Assembly (NCBI GenBank): GCA_020845695.1
Contig: JADLFG010000015.1
Coordinates: 62,001-126,000, forward strand
Reading direction: 5' to 3'
DNA: 64,000 nt
DNA from: Thermoleophilia bacterium
Lineage (GTDB): Bacteria > Actinomycetota > Thermoleophilia > Gaiellales > Gaiellaceae
This document shows positions 33,560 through 42,239 of this stretch, piece by piece. The notes under the pieces are model-generated. The model was not told where the DNA came from, searched no databases, and saw only the letters and a list, made by a program, of their open reading frames with translations. The translations under genes were made by a program, and so were the position numbers. The stretch's first letter is position 1, and the number at the start of each line of letters is the position of its first letter.

Positions 33560-34315
33560 CTAGTCGCGACGGCCCCCGCGCGCCCGCGCCCGGCCGGCCG
33601 CGACCGAGTGCGCCGCGGCCTCGAGCCCGTCCTCCAGGGAGACGAGCTCGGGCGGCGCCCCCAGCGCGTGCGTCAGCGCCTCGCGCAGGAGCCAGTCGGC
33701 CAACCACGGGTTGCGGGGCAAGAGCGGCCCGTGCAGGTACGTCCCGACGACGCGTCCCGCGCGGCATCCCTCGCCACCGTCCTCGCCGTTGTTGCCGAAT
33801 CCGCGGACGACCCGCCCGAGCGGCAGCGCGCCGTCGTCCAGGAACGTCCGCCCGGCGTGGTTCTCGAAGCCGGCGATCGTCCGCCGCTCGCCCCCGTCGA
33901 GCTCGCACTCGAGCAGGATGTCCCCGATCATCCGCCGCTCGCCCGCCACGGTGAAGTGGGGGAGGAGACCCACTCCCCGAAGCTCGACGCCGCCGCGATC
34001 GCGGTAGAAACGCCCGAGCAGCTGGTAGCCGCCGCAGACGGCGAGCAGCGCCGCCCCGGACGCGACCGCATCGGCCAGGGCGGCACCCTTCGCGGCCAGA
34101 TCGGCGGCCACGAGCGCCTGCTCGCGGTCCTGTCCGCCCCCGATGTAGACCAGATCGACGCCGCCGGGTACCGCAGCGCCGAGCCCGACCGGGAGGTACT
34201 CGAAGCCGATCCCCCGCCAGGCCGCGCGCCGCTCGAGCACGGCAATGTTGCCGCGGTCGGCGTAGATGTTCAGATGCTCGGGGTACAGATGTGCGACTCG
34301 GACGCGCACGGGCAT
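33560..34315 (-). CDS. gatD: GatD-like type 1 glutamine amidotransferase (lipid II isoglutaminyl synthase subunit)
   Basis: With MurT, GatD amidates D-glutamate of lipid II. The 251-residue product has the class I (CobQ/CobB-like) fold: VRVAHLYPEHLNIYADRGN at the start, IGGGQDREQ, nucleophile Cys in LLAVCGGYQLLG, GFENHAGRT and the catalytic His in GTYLHGPLLPRNP. The usual partner murT is not adjacent on either side. ATG at 34315 is used; a GTG two codons later would fit better with a TATCGT element at 34324-34319. CobB/CobQ was considered but the N-terminus fits GatD. Confidence 0.82.
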   Translation of the reverse strand: MPVRVRVAHLYPEHLNIYADRGNIAVLERRAAWRGIGFEYLPVGLGAAVPGGVDLVYIGGGQDREQALVAADLAAKGAALADAVASGAALLAVCGGYQLLGRFYRDRGGVELRGVGLLPHFTVAGERRMIGDILLECELDGGERRTIAGFENHAGRTFLDDGALPLGRVVRGFGNNGEDGGEGCRAGRVVGTYLHGPLLPRNPWLADWLLREALTHALGAPPELVSLEDGLEAAAHSVAAGRARARGGRRD

Positions 34316-34329
34316 GGAACGATACCGGC

Positions 34330-35169
34330 GTGGCCCAACCGCTCCGCTCCGCGGCGAACGAGCTGCGCGCCGCCCGCCGCGCGTTGCGAGGCAGGACCCC
34401 GTCGCTCCGGGGCGCGCTGGCGCCGCTCGATGAGCGGATCGTCTTTGTCGTCGGCAGCCCCCGCTCCGGGACCACGTTCCTCGCCGGCGCCGTCGGCGGC
34501 TGCCCGGGTTTCGTCGACCTCGGCGAGGTGGCCACGCTGAAGGCGGCCATCCCCGCGCTCGCCCGGATGGCGCCCGCCGCCGCGGCGCCCGTGGTCCGGC
34601 GGATGCTGGGGCGCACGCGCCGGCTCGGGCTCGCGGGTGGGCTGCGCGCGGTCGAGCAGACACCCGAGGTCGGGTTCGTCGGCGCCGCGGCGGCGCTCGC
34701 GTTCCCCGAGGCGCGGTTCCTGCACATCGTCCGGGACGGGCGGGACGTCGCCTGCTCGCTCGTCGAGCGAGGCTGGCTCAGCGCGGGCCGGAGCGGCCGC
34801 GACGACGCCGGCCTGCCCTACGGGGCGGCCGCCCGCTTCTGGGTCGAGCCCGAGCGCGGGGCCGAGTTCGAGCGGGCGAGCGACATTCGCCGCGCCGCCT
34901 GGGCCTGGCGCCGCTACGTCGAGGCTGCTCGCGCGCTCGGCCACCGGTCGCTCGAGCTTCGCTACGAGTGCCTCGCGGCCGATCCGGGCAGCGTGGCCGG
35001 GGCGGTAGCGGCGTTTCTCGGCGAGCCCGCCGGGCCGCTCGAGCGGGCCCTGGGAGCGGTGCGAGACACGTCGATCGGCAGGTACCGCCACGAGCTCTCG
35101 CGTGGCGAGCTCGCCGAGGTGGAGGAGGAGGCAGGCGAGCTGCTCACAGCCCTCGGCTATTTGCACTAG
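34330..35169 (+). CDS. Sulfotransferase family protein
   Basis: A 279-residue PAPS-dependent sulfotransferase-like protein. It has the 5'-phosphosulfate-binding loop VVGSPRSGTTFLAGAV and the 3'-phosphate motif LHIVRDGRDVACSLVERG, followed by a C-terminal RYECLAADPG segment typical of the Sulfotransfer family. The acceptor is unknown; carbohydrate or lipid sulfation is possible. It starts with GTG at 34330, only 14 bases from the divergent gatD start, so the promoters must overlap coding sequence. Confidence 0.83.
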   Translation: MAQPLRSAANELRAARRALRGRTPSLRGALAPLDERIVFVVGSPRSGTTFLAGAVGGCPGFVDLGEVATLKAAIPALARMAPAAAAPVVRRMLGRTRRLGLAGGLRAVEQTPEVGFVGAAAALAFPEARFLHIVRDGRDVACSLVERGWLSAGRSGRDDAGLPYGAAARFWVEPERGAEFERASDIRRAAWAWRRYVEAARALGHRSLELRYECLAADPGSVAGAVAAFLGEPAGPLERALGAVRDTSIGRYRHELSRGELAEVEEEAGELLTALGYLH

Positions 35170-35188
35170 GGCCAGGGTGATCTATCCT
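35161..35188 (+). promoter_or_regulatory. Promoter for the repeat protein at 35203
   Basis: TTGCAC (35161-35166) and TATCCT (35183-35188) are separated by 16 bases, the clearest two-hexamer promoter in the window. The -35 lies in the last codons of the sulfotransferase gene. Transcription would start near 35195, leaving a leader of under ten bases. Confidence 0.6.
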
Positions 35189-35202
35189 TCTTGTGGTCGG
35201 GG

Positions 35203-35922
35203 ATGGAACGCAAGCAGCAGGCGGCGCTCGCGCGAATCGACGAGGAGGCCCTCGCCGCGTTCCGGGCCGGACTGCGCCGCCGCTACACCGACAGCCAGAT
35301 CCTGGCCGAGCTCCGGGCCTGCGCACGGAGGCTCGGGCGCTCGCCGACGATGCGCGAGTTCGACGCGGATACCGACACGCCGTTGCACTCGCAGACGGTG
35401 GTCGACCGCTTCGGAAGCTGGAATGCGGCCAAGCGCCAGGCCGGGCTCGTCCCGCGACGCTTCACGACCAGGGCCGATCTCCTGCGGCTCCTGCGCGAGC
35501 TGGGCGAGGAGCTCGGGCGAGCTCCGACCTCCCGCGACCTCGAGGCGCGCCGGGGGCGGATGCCCTCCAAGTCCCTGTACTGGCACACGTTCGGCTCGCT
35601 CAAGGCCGCGCTGCGCGAGGCTGGCTTCGATGTACCCGTGGGGGAGGAGAGGCTCGAGCGGGCCGTGGAGCAGGGCGCCCGGATCGCTCTCTCTCTGGGG
35701 CACCTGCCGCGGTTCGGCGACTGGGCCCGCGCGCGGGCGGAGGACCCCTCGCTCCTGACCGAGTGGCAGGTCTACCGGGCTCTCGAAGGCGGACGGGGTG
35801 CCTGGTCGGCGCTCCAGTTCCTGATCCGCGAGCGCCTCGTCGCCGGCGGCGCCCACGTCGAGGAGGACGGCACCGTTCGCAGTCCCGACATCCCTCAAGC
35901 GGAGGTTCCCGGCTGCCGATGA
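35203..35922 (+). CDS. Protein built of homing-endonuclease-associated (HNH_repeat-type) repeats, no nuclease domain
   Basis: A 239-residue protein. After a short helical N-terminus it has two clear repeats of about 55 residues. The first contains [18 protein letters not shown] and [14 protein letters not shown]; the second contains [18 protein letters not shown] and [15 protein letters not shown] third, weaker copy has [14 protein letters not shown] and GAWSALQFL. Such repeats accompany HNH homing endonucleases and are thought to bind DNA, but no HNH or other catalytic motif is present. It lies eight bases before a sigma-factor gene and may be co-transcribed. A TTG at 35191 would add four residues. 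Confidence 0.72.
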   Translation: MERKQQAALARIDEEALAAFRAGLRRRYTDSQILAELRACARRLGRSPTMREFDADTDTPLHSQTVVDRFGSWNAAKRQAGLVPRRFTTRADLLRLLRELGEELGRAPTSRDLEARRGRMPSKSLYWHTFGSLKAALREAGFDVPVGEERLERAVEQGARIALSLGHLPRFGDWARARAEDPSLLTEWQVYRALEGGRGAWSALQFLIRERLVAGGAHVEEDGTVRSPDIPQAEVPGCR

Positions 35923-35929
35923 TGGGGCC

Positions 35930-36919
<990 letters not shown>

Positions 36920-36931
36920 TCCGAGGCGGCG

Positions 36932-38014
36932 CTAGGCGGTCGCGACGCCGTCGATCTCGCGCAGCGACGCGAGCCGGTTCAGCGACTCGACCTCGATCTG
37001 CCGGACCCGCTCGCGGGTCATCCCCAGGCGCTTGCCGATCTGCTCGAGCGTGTGCGGCTCCCAGCCGCGCAGCCCGTAGCGGAGCTCGAGCACGCGCCGG
37101 TCGCGGGCCGGCAGAGCCTCGAGCGCTCGCTCGAGCGCCTCGTTGCGAAGACGTCGCTCCGCCTCCTCCTCGGGGAGAGGCCCGTCGCCGGGAACGAGGT
37201 CGCCGAAGACCGCGTCCTCGTCCTCGCCGATCGGCTGGTCGAGGCTCGTCGACGTCCGCGCAGCCGCCCGCACCTCGGTCGCCTGCTGGAGAGGCAGGCC
37301 CGCCTCCTCGGCGATCTCCTCGAGCGTGGGCTCGCGCGCGAGCTGCATCCACAGCCGCCGCTCGGCCTGGTGCATCTTCTGCATCCGCTCGACCACGTGA
37401 ACCGGCATCCGGATCGTCCGCGCCTTGTCGGCGACGGCCCGCTGGACCGCCTGGCGGATCCACCAGGTCGCGTACGTCGAGAACTTGAGGCCGCGCTGCC
37501 ACTCGAACTTCTCGACCGCCCTGATCAGACCGAACATGCCCTCCTGGATCAGGTCGAGGAACGGCAGACCCTGGTTGCGGTAGTTCTTCGCGATCGAAAC
37601 GACCAGGCGCAGGTTCGACTCGATCATCCGCTGCTTCGCGGCGAGGTCGCCGCGCTCGATCCGCTTCGCGAGCTCGACCTCGTCGGCGGCGGTCAGCAGC
37701 GGGTGGCGGCCGATCTCGCGCAGGAAGAGCTGGAGGGCATCCGTCGTCGTCTCCACGCCCGCCTCGAACGAGTCGTGCACCTTCGACGGGGTGGTCGCCT
37801 CGACCTGGTCGGTGGCGTCGCGGCGGTCGACCACCTCGATGCCACGATCCTCGAGCTCCCGCAGGAGCGCCTCGATGTCGAGCGTCTCGAGCTCGACGTG
37901 CTCGAGTGCCTCCAGGATCTCGGCGCGATCGATGACGCCGGTCGCCTCGGCGGCCTCGAGCAGCAGGTGCAACTCCTCGGTCTGCGGGAACTGGAGAGTG
38001 GTCTCTTCGGCCAT
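36932..38014 (-). CDS. rpoD: RNA polymerase sigma factor RpoD/SigA-like
   Basis: A 360-residue sigma-70 protein with an N-terminal region resembling region 1.1 ([26 protein letters not shown]), then region 1.2 ([16 protein letters not shown]), region 2 ([39 protein letters not shown]), region 3 and region 4 ([25 protein letters not shown]). The region 1.1-like part favours it as the primary sigma. ATG at 38014 with a purine-rich upstream stretch; a GTG at 38032 would add six residues. A palindrome-containing promoter region lies upstream. Confidence 0.9.
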   Translation of the reverse strand: MAEETTLQFPQTEELHLLLEAAEATGVIDRAEILEALEHVELETLDIEALLRELEDRGIEVVDRRDATDQVEATTPSKVHDSFEAGVETTTDALQLFLREIGRHPLLTAADEVELAKRIERGDLAAKQRMIESNLRLVVSIAKNYRNQGLPFLDLIQEGMFGLIRAVEKFEWQRGLKFSTYATWWIRQAVQRAVADKARTIRMPVHVVERMQKMHQAERRLWMQLAREPTLEEIAEEAGLPLQQATEVRAAARTSTSLDQPIGEDEDAVFGDLVPGDGPLPEEEAERRLRNEALERALEALPARDRRVLELRYGLRGWEPHTLEQIGKRLGMTRERVRQIEVESLNRLASLREIDGVATA

Positions 38015-38104
38015 CGGCTCTCTTTCTCTCACATCAGACGGCAGCGTGCAACACCCCGAGGCCAGCGGCGCTGGCGCCGCGGGCCCCGGCTGTGGCCGCC
38101 ACTC

Positions 38105-38130
38105 ACCTTAGCAGGGGCTCAAGCGCTTGA
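38105..38130 (-). promoter_or_regulatory. rpoD promoter with palindromic operator candidate
   Basis: On the minus strand TAAGGT (38110 to 38105) is a plausible -10, the same hexamer as before tRNA-Pro. Upstream of it lies TCAAGCGCTTGA (38119-38130), a perfect 12-base palindrome that covers the -35 position, where no good -35 hexamer is seen. This arrangement suggests a regulated promoter. The leader to the ATG at 38014 would be about 85 bases. Confidence 0.45.
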
Positions 38131-38303
38131 ACACCCCCGCAGTCGGGGAGGCGCCGGCGGCCCGGATCGCGTAGGCTGGGCGGTCGTGCCGATGACCGCC
38201 CCGCACGAGCTCGCGACGCACGATAACCCGCGTTATGTCAAGTCGACCGGAGCCCGGCGGCGCTCCCGGCCCGCCCCTCGGCGCGGAGCGCTGATCGGAG
38301 CCG

Positions 38304-38329
38304 TTCTCCACAGCCCCGACTTCTCCACA
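38304..38329 (+). repeat. Direct repeat of a DnaA-box-like nonamer
   Basis: TTCTCCACA occurs at 38304-38312 and 38321-38329, both followed by GCCCC, 17 bases apart start to start. It differs from the consensus DnaA box TTATCCACA at one base. Confidence 0.5.
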
Positions 38330-38372
38330 GCCCCTTGCCAAACGCGCACCGAGCGCGTACCGTGCATACCTC

Positions 38373-39575
38373 GTGTCTAGCGATCCGCCTGTCTATCCCG
38401 GCCGGATCGATCCCGGCGAGCGCTTCCGCGAACGGCGTCGTCGCGCGCGCCGTCGCCGCGGGCTCCGGCGCCTGGCGGTGGTCGTCCTGGTGCTCGGTGG
38501 TACGGTCGCGCTCGTCCTCAACGCCCGCTTCATCTCGGGCGACGACGGCACGCCCGCCGAGCGCCCGGCGACGAGCTCGGCGCAGGCGCCCGAGACCGGC
38601 GCGGCCCCGGCTGCCCAGCCGCGGCGCCTGCCCGCCGAGATCCGCGGCGTCCACGTGACCATGCCGCTGCTCTCGATCGACGGGAAGCTCGACGAGTACC
38701 TCGCGCTCGCCGACGACGGCATGACCGCGATCCAGATCGACGTCAAGGACGAGAACGGCGAGGTCGGGCTCGGCTCCCCCGGCGTGCCCCTTGCCCGCAA
38801 GGTCGGGGCCGTCCAGGGCTACTACAACGGCACCGCGATCGCCCGCCAGGTTCACGATGCCGGCCTCTACCTGATCGGGCGGGTCGTCGTCTTCGAGGAT
38901 CCCCGGCTCGCCTCCGGGAGCCCCGAGCTCGCGATCCGAAGCCGAGGCGGCGGAATCTGGACGAACGATCAAGGTCTCGGCTGGACGAACCCCTACGACG
39001 AGCGCGTGTGGCGGTACAACGTCGACATCGCGGCCGCCGCAGCCCGGGCCGGCTTCGACGAGATCATGTTCGACTACGTTCGCTTCCCGAGCGATGGCAG
39101 CGTCGGCGACGCCGTCTACTCCACCCGACTCGACGTGCCGCGCTGGCGGGTGATCGCGGACTTCCTCGCCTACGCCCGCGAGCGACTCGAGCCGCTCGGC
39201 GTCCGCGTCTCCGCCGCTGTCTTCGGCCTGGCCGCCACCCGCGAGCTCGGCATCGGCCAGCGTCCCAGCGCGATGGCCGAGTATCTCGATGCGATCTACC
39301 CGATGGTGTACCCCTCCCACTACGGCTCGGGCGAGTACAACCTGGCCGACCCCTCCGGCCAGCCCGGCGTGACCGTCAGCTACTCCCTGCTCGACTTCAA
39401 GCGCCAGCTCGAAGGCACGGCGACCAGGATCGTCCCCTGGCTGCAGGACTTCTACGGCTACACGCTCGAGGAGATCGCGCTCCAGGTGGACGCGGCGCGG
39501 CGCGCGCGCGCGGCCGGCTACCTGCTCTGGAACCCGAACGCCGTGTATACGGTCGGAGCGCTGGCACCCGGCTAA
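38373..39575 (+). CDS. DUF4015-type putative glycoside hydrolase, membrane-anchored or secreted
   Basis: A 400-residue protein with an Arg-rich cytoplasmic start (about 12-32), one hydrophobic anchor (about 33-50), a Pro/Ala-rich linker and a TIM-barrel-like domain resembling DUF4015 putative glycosyl hydrolases. It carries EIRGVHVTMPLL, the AIQIDVKDENGEV segment, GLYLIGRVVVFEDP, and EIMFDYVRFPSDG, whose Asp and the IYPMVYPSHYG stretch are typical of the family. Substrate is unknown. It starts with GTG at 38373. Unusual non-coding DNA with DnaA-box-like sequences lies on both sides. Confidence 0.8.
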   Translation: MSSDPPVYPGRIDPGERFRERRRRARRRRGLRRLAVVVLVLGGTVALVLNARFISGDDGTPAERPATSSAQAPETGAAPAAQPRRLPAEIRGVHVTMPLLSIDGKLDEYLALADDGMTAIQIDVKDENGEVGLGSPGVPLARKVGAVQGYYNGTAIARQVHDAGLYLIGRVVVFEDPRLASGSPELAIRSRGGGIWTNDQGLGWTNPYDERVWRYNVDIAAAAARAGFDEIMFDYVRFPSDGSVGDAVYSTRLDVPRWRVIADFLAYARERLEPLGVRVSAAVFGLAATRELGIGQRPSAMAEYLDAIYPMVYPSHYGSGEYNLADPSGQPGVTVSYSLLDFKRQLEGTATRIVPWLQDFYGYTLEEIALQVDAARRARAAGYLLWNPNAVYTVGALAPG

Positions 39576-39617
39576 CGGTGGATTTCTCCCCAGAATCCCC
39601 AATCTTCGGGAATTACC

Positions 39618-39638
39618 TGTGGAGATATCTGTGGGCAA
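39618..39638 (-). repeat. Pair of DnaA-box-like nonamers
   Basis: Read on the minus strand, TTGCCCACA (39638-39630) and ATCTCCACA (39626-39618) lie 12 bases apart in the same orientation, inside AT-rich DNA. Confidence 0.45.
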
Positions 39639-39866
39639 GTATTTCTACGCAATTTGCGAACTTCCTCGCTACCGCCCGCTTGCAACATGGCCGGGAATGA
39701 CCTAACGTCCGGATTGCGCCGAGCACGGGGCGCGAGTAGGTCGAAGCCTCACCGGGCAGCAGTACGCGGCAGCGGAATGCCGGCCGGTGGAGTGGACGAA
39801 AGCGCAACCGGCTCGGCGAACTCTTGGTCCCGAACGGTTCCCCGGGACGTCGCGCCGCCGGTGCGT

Positions 39867-39872
39867 TAAGCT
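39867..39872 (+). promoter_or_regulatory. -10 element for the small membrane protein at 39880
   Basis: TAAGCT ends seven bases before the ATG, the same hexamer and spacing class as at infB. Confidence 0.45.
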
Positions 39873-39879
39873 CAGCGCA

Positions 39880-40089
39880 ATGCCTCAGCCTCCCCGCCTC
39901 CCCGCTCTCGGCGCCGGCGTCGTCTCCTTCCTCTGGGCGCTCGCCCTGGGCGGGTTCGTCTTCATCGGCATGCTCTCGATCTCGATCTCGCTCGCGACCT
40001 CGCTGATCGTCTCGATCGCGTCCGGGTTCGTCATCTACTTCGCGAACATGCTCTTCGGCGCGGACGCGCCGGGCCGCCGCGCTCAGTAG
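39880..40089 (+). CDS. Small two-helix membrane protein
   Basis: A 69-residue protein. Two hydrophobic segments, about 9-30 (GAGVVSFLWALALGGFVFIG) and 34-58 (ISLATSLIVSIASGFVIYF), fill most of it. The tail ends in basic residues. No family recognised. The ATG at 39880 is supported by the TAAGCT element upstream. Its stop overlaps the 3' end of a possible small gene on the other strand. Confidence 0.62.
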   Translation: MPQPPRLPALGAGVVSFLWALALGGFVFIGMLSISISLATSLIVSIASGFVIYFANMLFGADAPGRRAQ

Positions 40090-40292
40090 AGCAGGCTCTC
40101 TCGCCGCCGGCCATGGTCGCCCGTGAGGGCGCGCAGCAGCACTGTCGCGAGCTCCCGGCCGAGCTCCAGCTCGAGCCGTGCGACGCCACCCGCCCCCTCG
40201 CAGGCGACGAGGACGTCGAGTCGTGCGCAGTGCTGGATCAAGAGGGCGCTGCCGCGGCGGCGCCTGCGGGAGCCTTTCACCTGGTCTGCCAT
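40083..40292 (-). CDS. Possible small basic protein
   Basis: A 69-residue ORF from an ATG at 40292. The N-terminus is basic (KGSRRRRRG), then comes a hydrophobic-amphipathic stretch (LLIQHCARLDVLVACEG) and a helical segment (ARLELELGRELATVLLRAL). No family is recognised and no clear ribosome binding site or -10 is visible. It may be the last gene of the apt unit on this strand or a chance ORF. Confidence 0.35.
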   Translation of the reverse strand: MADQVKGSRRRRRGSALLIQHCARLDVLVACEGAGGVARLELELGRELATVLLRALTGDHGRRRESLLY

Positions 40293-40367
40293 GGCCGCAT
40301 CCCGACAGACATCGACGCCGTCCGGTCGGGCCCGTGATCCCTGGCGCGAGGGAACGGGGGCGGGCGC

Positions 40368-40973
40368 TTACGCGGCCAAGCGCCGCGGCACAGCCTCGAA
40401 GCGCCCCGCGGCGAGCTCGCCGGCAAGCGCAGCGAGACTCTCCTCGCCGTCCCGCGTGAACAGATGCTCGACCACGCCGACCTCCGGGTCCGAGTAGAAG
40501 GGCACGTCGACGTGCTCGACCGAGACGAGGTTCACCGACGTTCGCTGGCAGGAGGGGCAGCGCGCCGCGACGATCGCACCGCGCGGCTCCGGCGCCAGGA
40601 GTCTGAACGTTGAGGGAAACACCGGCTGCGGCCGCCCCTCCGCGTAGCAGAAGAGGCTCCACGGCCAGGCGCCGCCTTTGATCCTCGCCGCCGCATGATC
40701 GGCGAGGTCGGCCGCCGCCGGCTCGAGCCGGCCCGTCATCACGTTCAGGAACGCGGCAACGGTGCCCGCTCCGAGGGGCGCCCAGTCGAGCTCGTCGTGC
40801 GGGACGAGGCCGGTGTGGTCACCGCCGCACGAGCAGGAGAACCGTACCTCGAACACCGCCGGATGCCCGGCTCCCGGCAGACGCTCGAGCGTCCGGAACG
40901 CGGAGAGCCGCACCCGGGCCTCGTTCTGGGCCGGGCAGCGGAACGTGTAGCGCGCCGTCAACCCGTCGTACAC
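40368..40973 (-). CDS. Hypothetical protein with Cys motifs
   Basis: A 201-residue protein of unknown function from a GTG at 40973; the frame is open further upstream into apt, so the start is uncertain. Cysteines form possible metal sites: C13 (FRCP), C47-x-C49-x3-H53 (FSCSCGGDH) and C139-x2-C142 (RCPSC). The second half has VDVPFYSDPEVGVVEHLFTRDG. The arrangement suggests a zinc-ribbon-like protein recognising or stabilised by metal. It lies downstream of apt on the same strand. Confidence 0.62.
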   Translation of the reverse strand: MYDGLTARYTFRCPAQNEARVRLSAFRTLERLPGAGHPAVFEVRFSCSCGGDHTGLVPHDELDWAPLGAGTVAAFLNVMTGRLEPAAADLADHAAARIKGGAWPWSLFCYAEGRPQPVFPSTFRLLAPEPRGAIVAARCPSCQRTSVNLVSVEHVDVPFYSDPEVGVVEHLFTRDGEESLAALAGELAAGRFEAVPRRLAA

Positions 40974-41013
40974 CTTCGCTCGAAGTGTGCCGCACGCGGC
41001 GGCTGGATGCGCG

Positions 41014-41535
41014 TCAGTCGAAGGTGATCGCCGCGAACACGTCGTGTCCGGCGAGCTGCCGGCGGCCGCCGAGGAACGCGAGCTCGACGAGGAACGCGAC
41101 GCCGACGACCGTCCCACCCAGCCGCTCGACGAGCTCGACCTTGGCCCGGGCGGTGCCCCCGGTAGCGAGCAGGTCGTCGTGGACGAGGACGCGGGTGCCG
41201 GGCGGGATCGCGTCCTCGTGCAGCTCGAGCGTGTCGACGCCGTACTCGAGCGCGTAACGCACGGAGACCGTGCTTCGGGGGAGCTTGCCGGGCTTGCGCG
41301 CCGCGACGAAGCCCGCGCCGAGGCGGTAGGCGAGCGCCCCGCCGAGGATGAAGCCGCGCGCCTCGGCGCCGAGCACGAGCTCGGGCCGGCGGGGCTCCGC
41401 GAACCCGGCGAGCCGCTCGACGGCAGCGCGGAGCGCCTCGCCGTCGGCGAACAGCGGCATCACGTCCTTGAAGGCGATCCCGGGGCGCGGGTAGTCCGGG
41501 ATCTCCCGGATCCTGGTGCGAAGATCGACCGTCAC
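41014..41535 (-). CDS. apt: Adenine phosphoribosyltransferase
   Basis: Apt salvages adenine to AMP using PRPP. The 173-residue product has IREIPDYPRPGIAFKDVMPL, the GAEARGFILGGALAYRLG segment, RKPGKLPRSTVSVRYALEYG and the PRPP-binding VLVHDDLLATGGTA. The GTG at 41535 overlaps the stop of the MerR gene by four bases. In Firmicutes apt is often next to relA; here it follows a MerR/FHA pair instead. Confidence 0.95.
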   Translation of the reverse strand: MTVDLRTRIREIPDYPRPGIAFKDVMPLFADGEALRAAVERLAGFAEPRRPELVLGAEARGFILGGALAYRLGAGFVAARKPGKLPRSTVSVRYALEYGVDTLELHEDAIPPGTRVLVHDDLLATGGTARAKVELVERLGGTVVGVAFLVELAFLGGRRQLAGHDVFAAITFD

Positions 41536-42239
41536 GGGCGCGCGAGGGAGCGCACGGCGCGCCAGAACAGAAGCTGAGCGAGTTCGAGCGACAACCCCGC
41601 GAGTGTCTCCAGGTCGTCGAGACCGGCCTGGCGCCGCTCCGGGTTGCGCGAGCGCAGCGCGGGCGCCACGACGTTCGTGATGTCGGCCACGGCGTTGTCG
41701 GCGGCCCGCCGGAGCTTCTGGAGGTTCCGCGGCGCGATTCCGTAGCGGGCGAGTCGCCAGCACGCCGCCGCGATCTCGGCGTCGGTCTCCGGGTAGCGGC
41801 GACCTCCGGTGTCGTCGCGCTCGGGCTCGATCAGGTCGTACGCCTCGAGCTCGCCGACGAAGCCGGGCTCGACCCCTGCGCGCTCGCACAGCTCCTCGAG
41901 CTCGACGAGCGGCACCTCGAGGCGTGACCTGATCCCGGTGCGGGTGGTGCTCTTGCGCCGATCCCGCTTGCCGCGACCCGGCGCCGTCAGCTCGTCGCGG
42001 ATCACGCGCAGGGGCAGGAACTCGTCGCGCTGGAGCCGCAGCACCGTGCGGAGCTGCTCGATGTCGCTCTCCGTGTAGAGCCGGTAGCCACCCCGCGTCC
42101 GCCGCGGCGCGAGCAGCCCCTGATCCTCGAGGTAGCGGATCTTCGAGATCGAGATCTCGGGGAACTCCTCGCCGAGGCGCCGGCAGACCGCGCCGATCGT
42201 GAGGGGACGCTCGCTCTTGGTCGTGGATGCCGTTGCCAT
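41532..42239 (-). CDS. MerR family transcriptional regulator, FtsR-like
   Basis: A 235-residue regulator. The N-terminal MerR winged helix-turn-helix covers about 12-58 (LTIGAVCRRLGEEFPEISISKIRYLEDQGLL is its core, here quoted only through LTIGAV, IRYLEDQGLL and GGYRLY). The long C-terminal region with AGVEPGFVGELEAYDLIEP resembles the actinobacterial regulators encoded beside GarA/OdhI (FtsR), which activate ftsZ in Corynebacterium. The FHA gene directly upstream supports that assignment. ATG at 42239 touches the FHA stop. Confidence 0.82.
   Translation of the reverse strand: MATASTTKSERPLTIGAVCRRLGEEFPEISISKIRYLEDQGLLAPRRTRGGYRLYTESDIEQLRTVLRLQRDEFLPLRVIRDELTAPGRGKRDRRKSTTRTGIRSRLEVPLVELEELCERAGVEPGFVGELEAYDLIEPERDDTGGRRYPETDAEIAAACWRLARYGIAPRNLQKLRRAADNAVADITNVVAPALRSRNPERRQAGLDDLETLAGLSLELAQLLFWRAVRSLARP

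Larger units (their letters stand above)
38015..38372. other. Intergenic region between rpoD (-) and the DUF4015-type gene (+)
   Basis: A 358-base region. It contains the rpoD promoter side with a 12-base palindrome (38119-38130), an inverted repeat ATAAC-N4-GTTAT at 38223-38236, and two copies of TTCTCCACAG (38304-38313 and 38321-38330). A 64-codon ORF from a GTG at 38186 to 38380 is preceded by TAGGCT (38172-38177) eight bases upstream. It has no recognisable domain, and I regard it as unproven. Confidence 0.6.
39576..39879. other. Non-coding, locally AT-rich region after the DUF4015-type gene
   Basis: A 304-base stretch. Its first 90 bases are strikingly AT-rich for this genome. They hold two minus-strand DnaA-box-like nonamers, ATCTCCACA (39618-39626) and TTGCCCACA (39630-39638), and a CGCAATTTGCG palindrome (39649-39659). 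An ORF beginning with ATG at 39687 has atypical third-position composition and is rejected as a gene. The last bases contain the promoter of the next small gene. Confidence 0.6.

Noticed and set aside
35203..35922. Homing endonuclease
   Set aside because: The associated repeats are present, but there is no HNH, GIY-YIG or LAGLIDADG catalytic segment and no intron or intein boundary.
38186..38380. A 64-codon ORF from GTG with TAGGCT upstream
   Set aside because: The promoter-like element is suggestive, but the peptide has no family, ends inside the next gene and overlaps DnaA-box-like repeats, so it is kept as a note in the intergenic entry.
38304..39638. Chromosomal origin of replication
   Set aside because: DnaA-box-like sequences are few and imperfect, and no dnaA, dnaN, gyrase, parA or rpmH gene is nearby.
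39687..39869. An ORF beginning with ATG after the DUF4015-type gene
   Set aside because: Codons lack the strong third-position GC preference of real genes here, and no ribosome binding site or motif is present.
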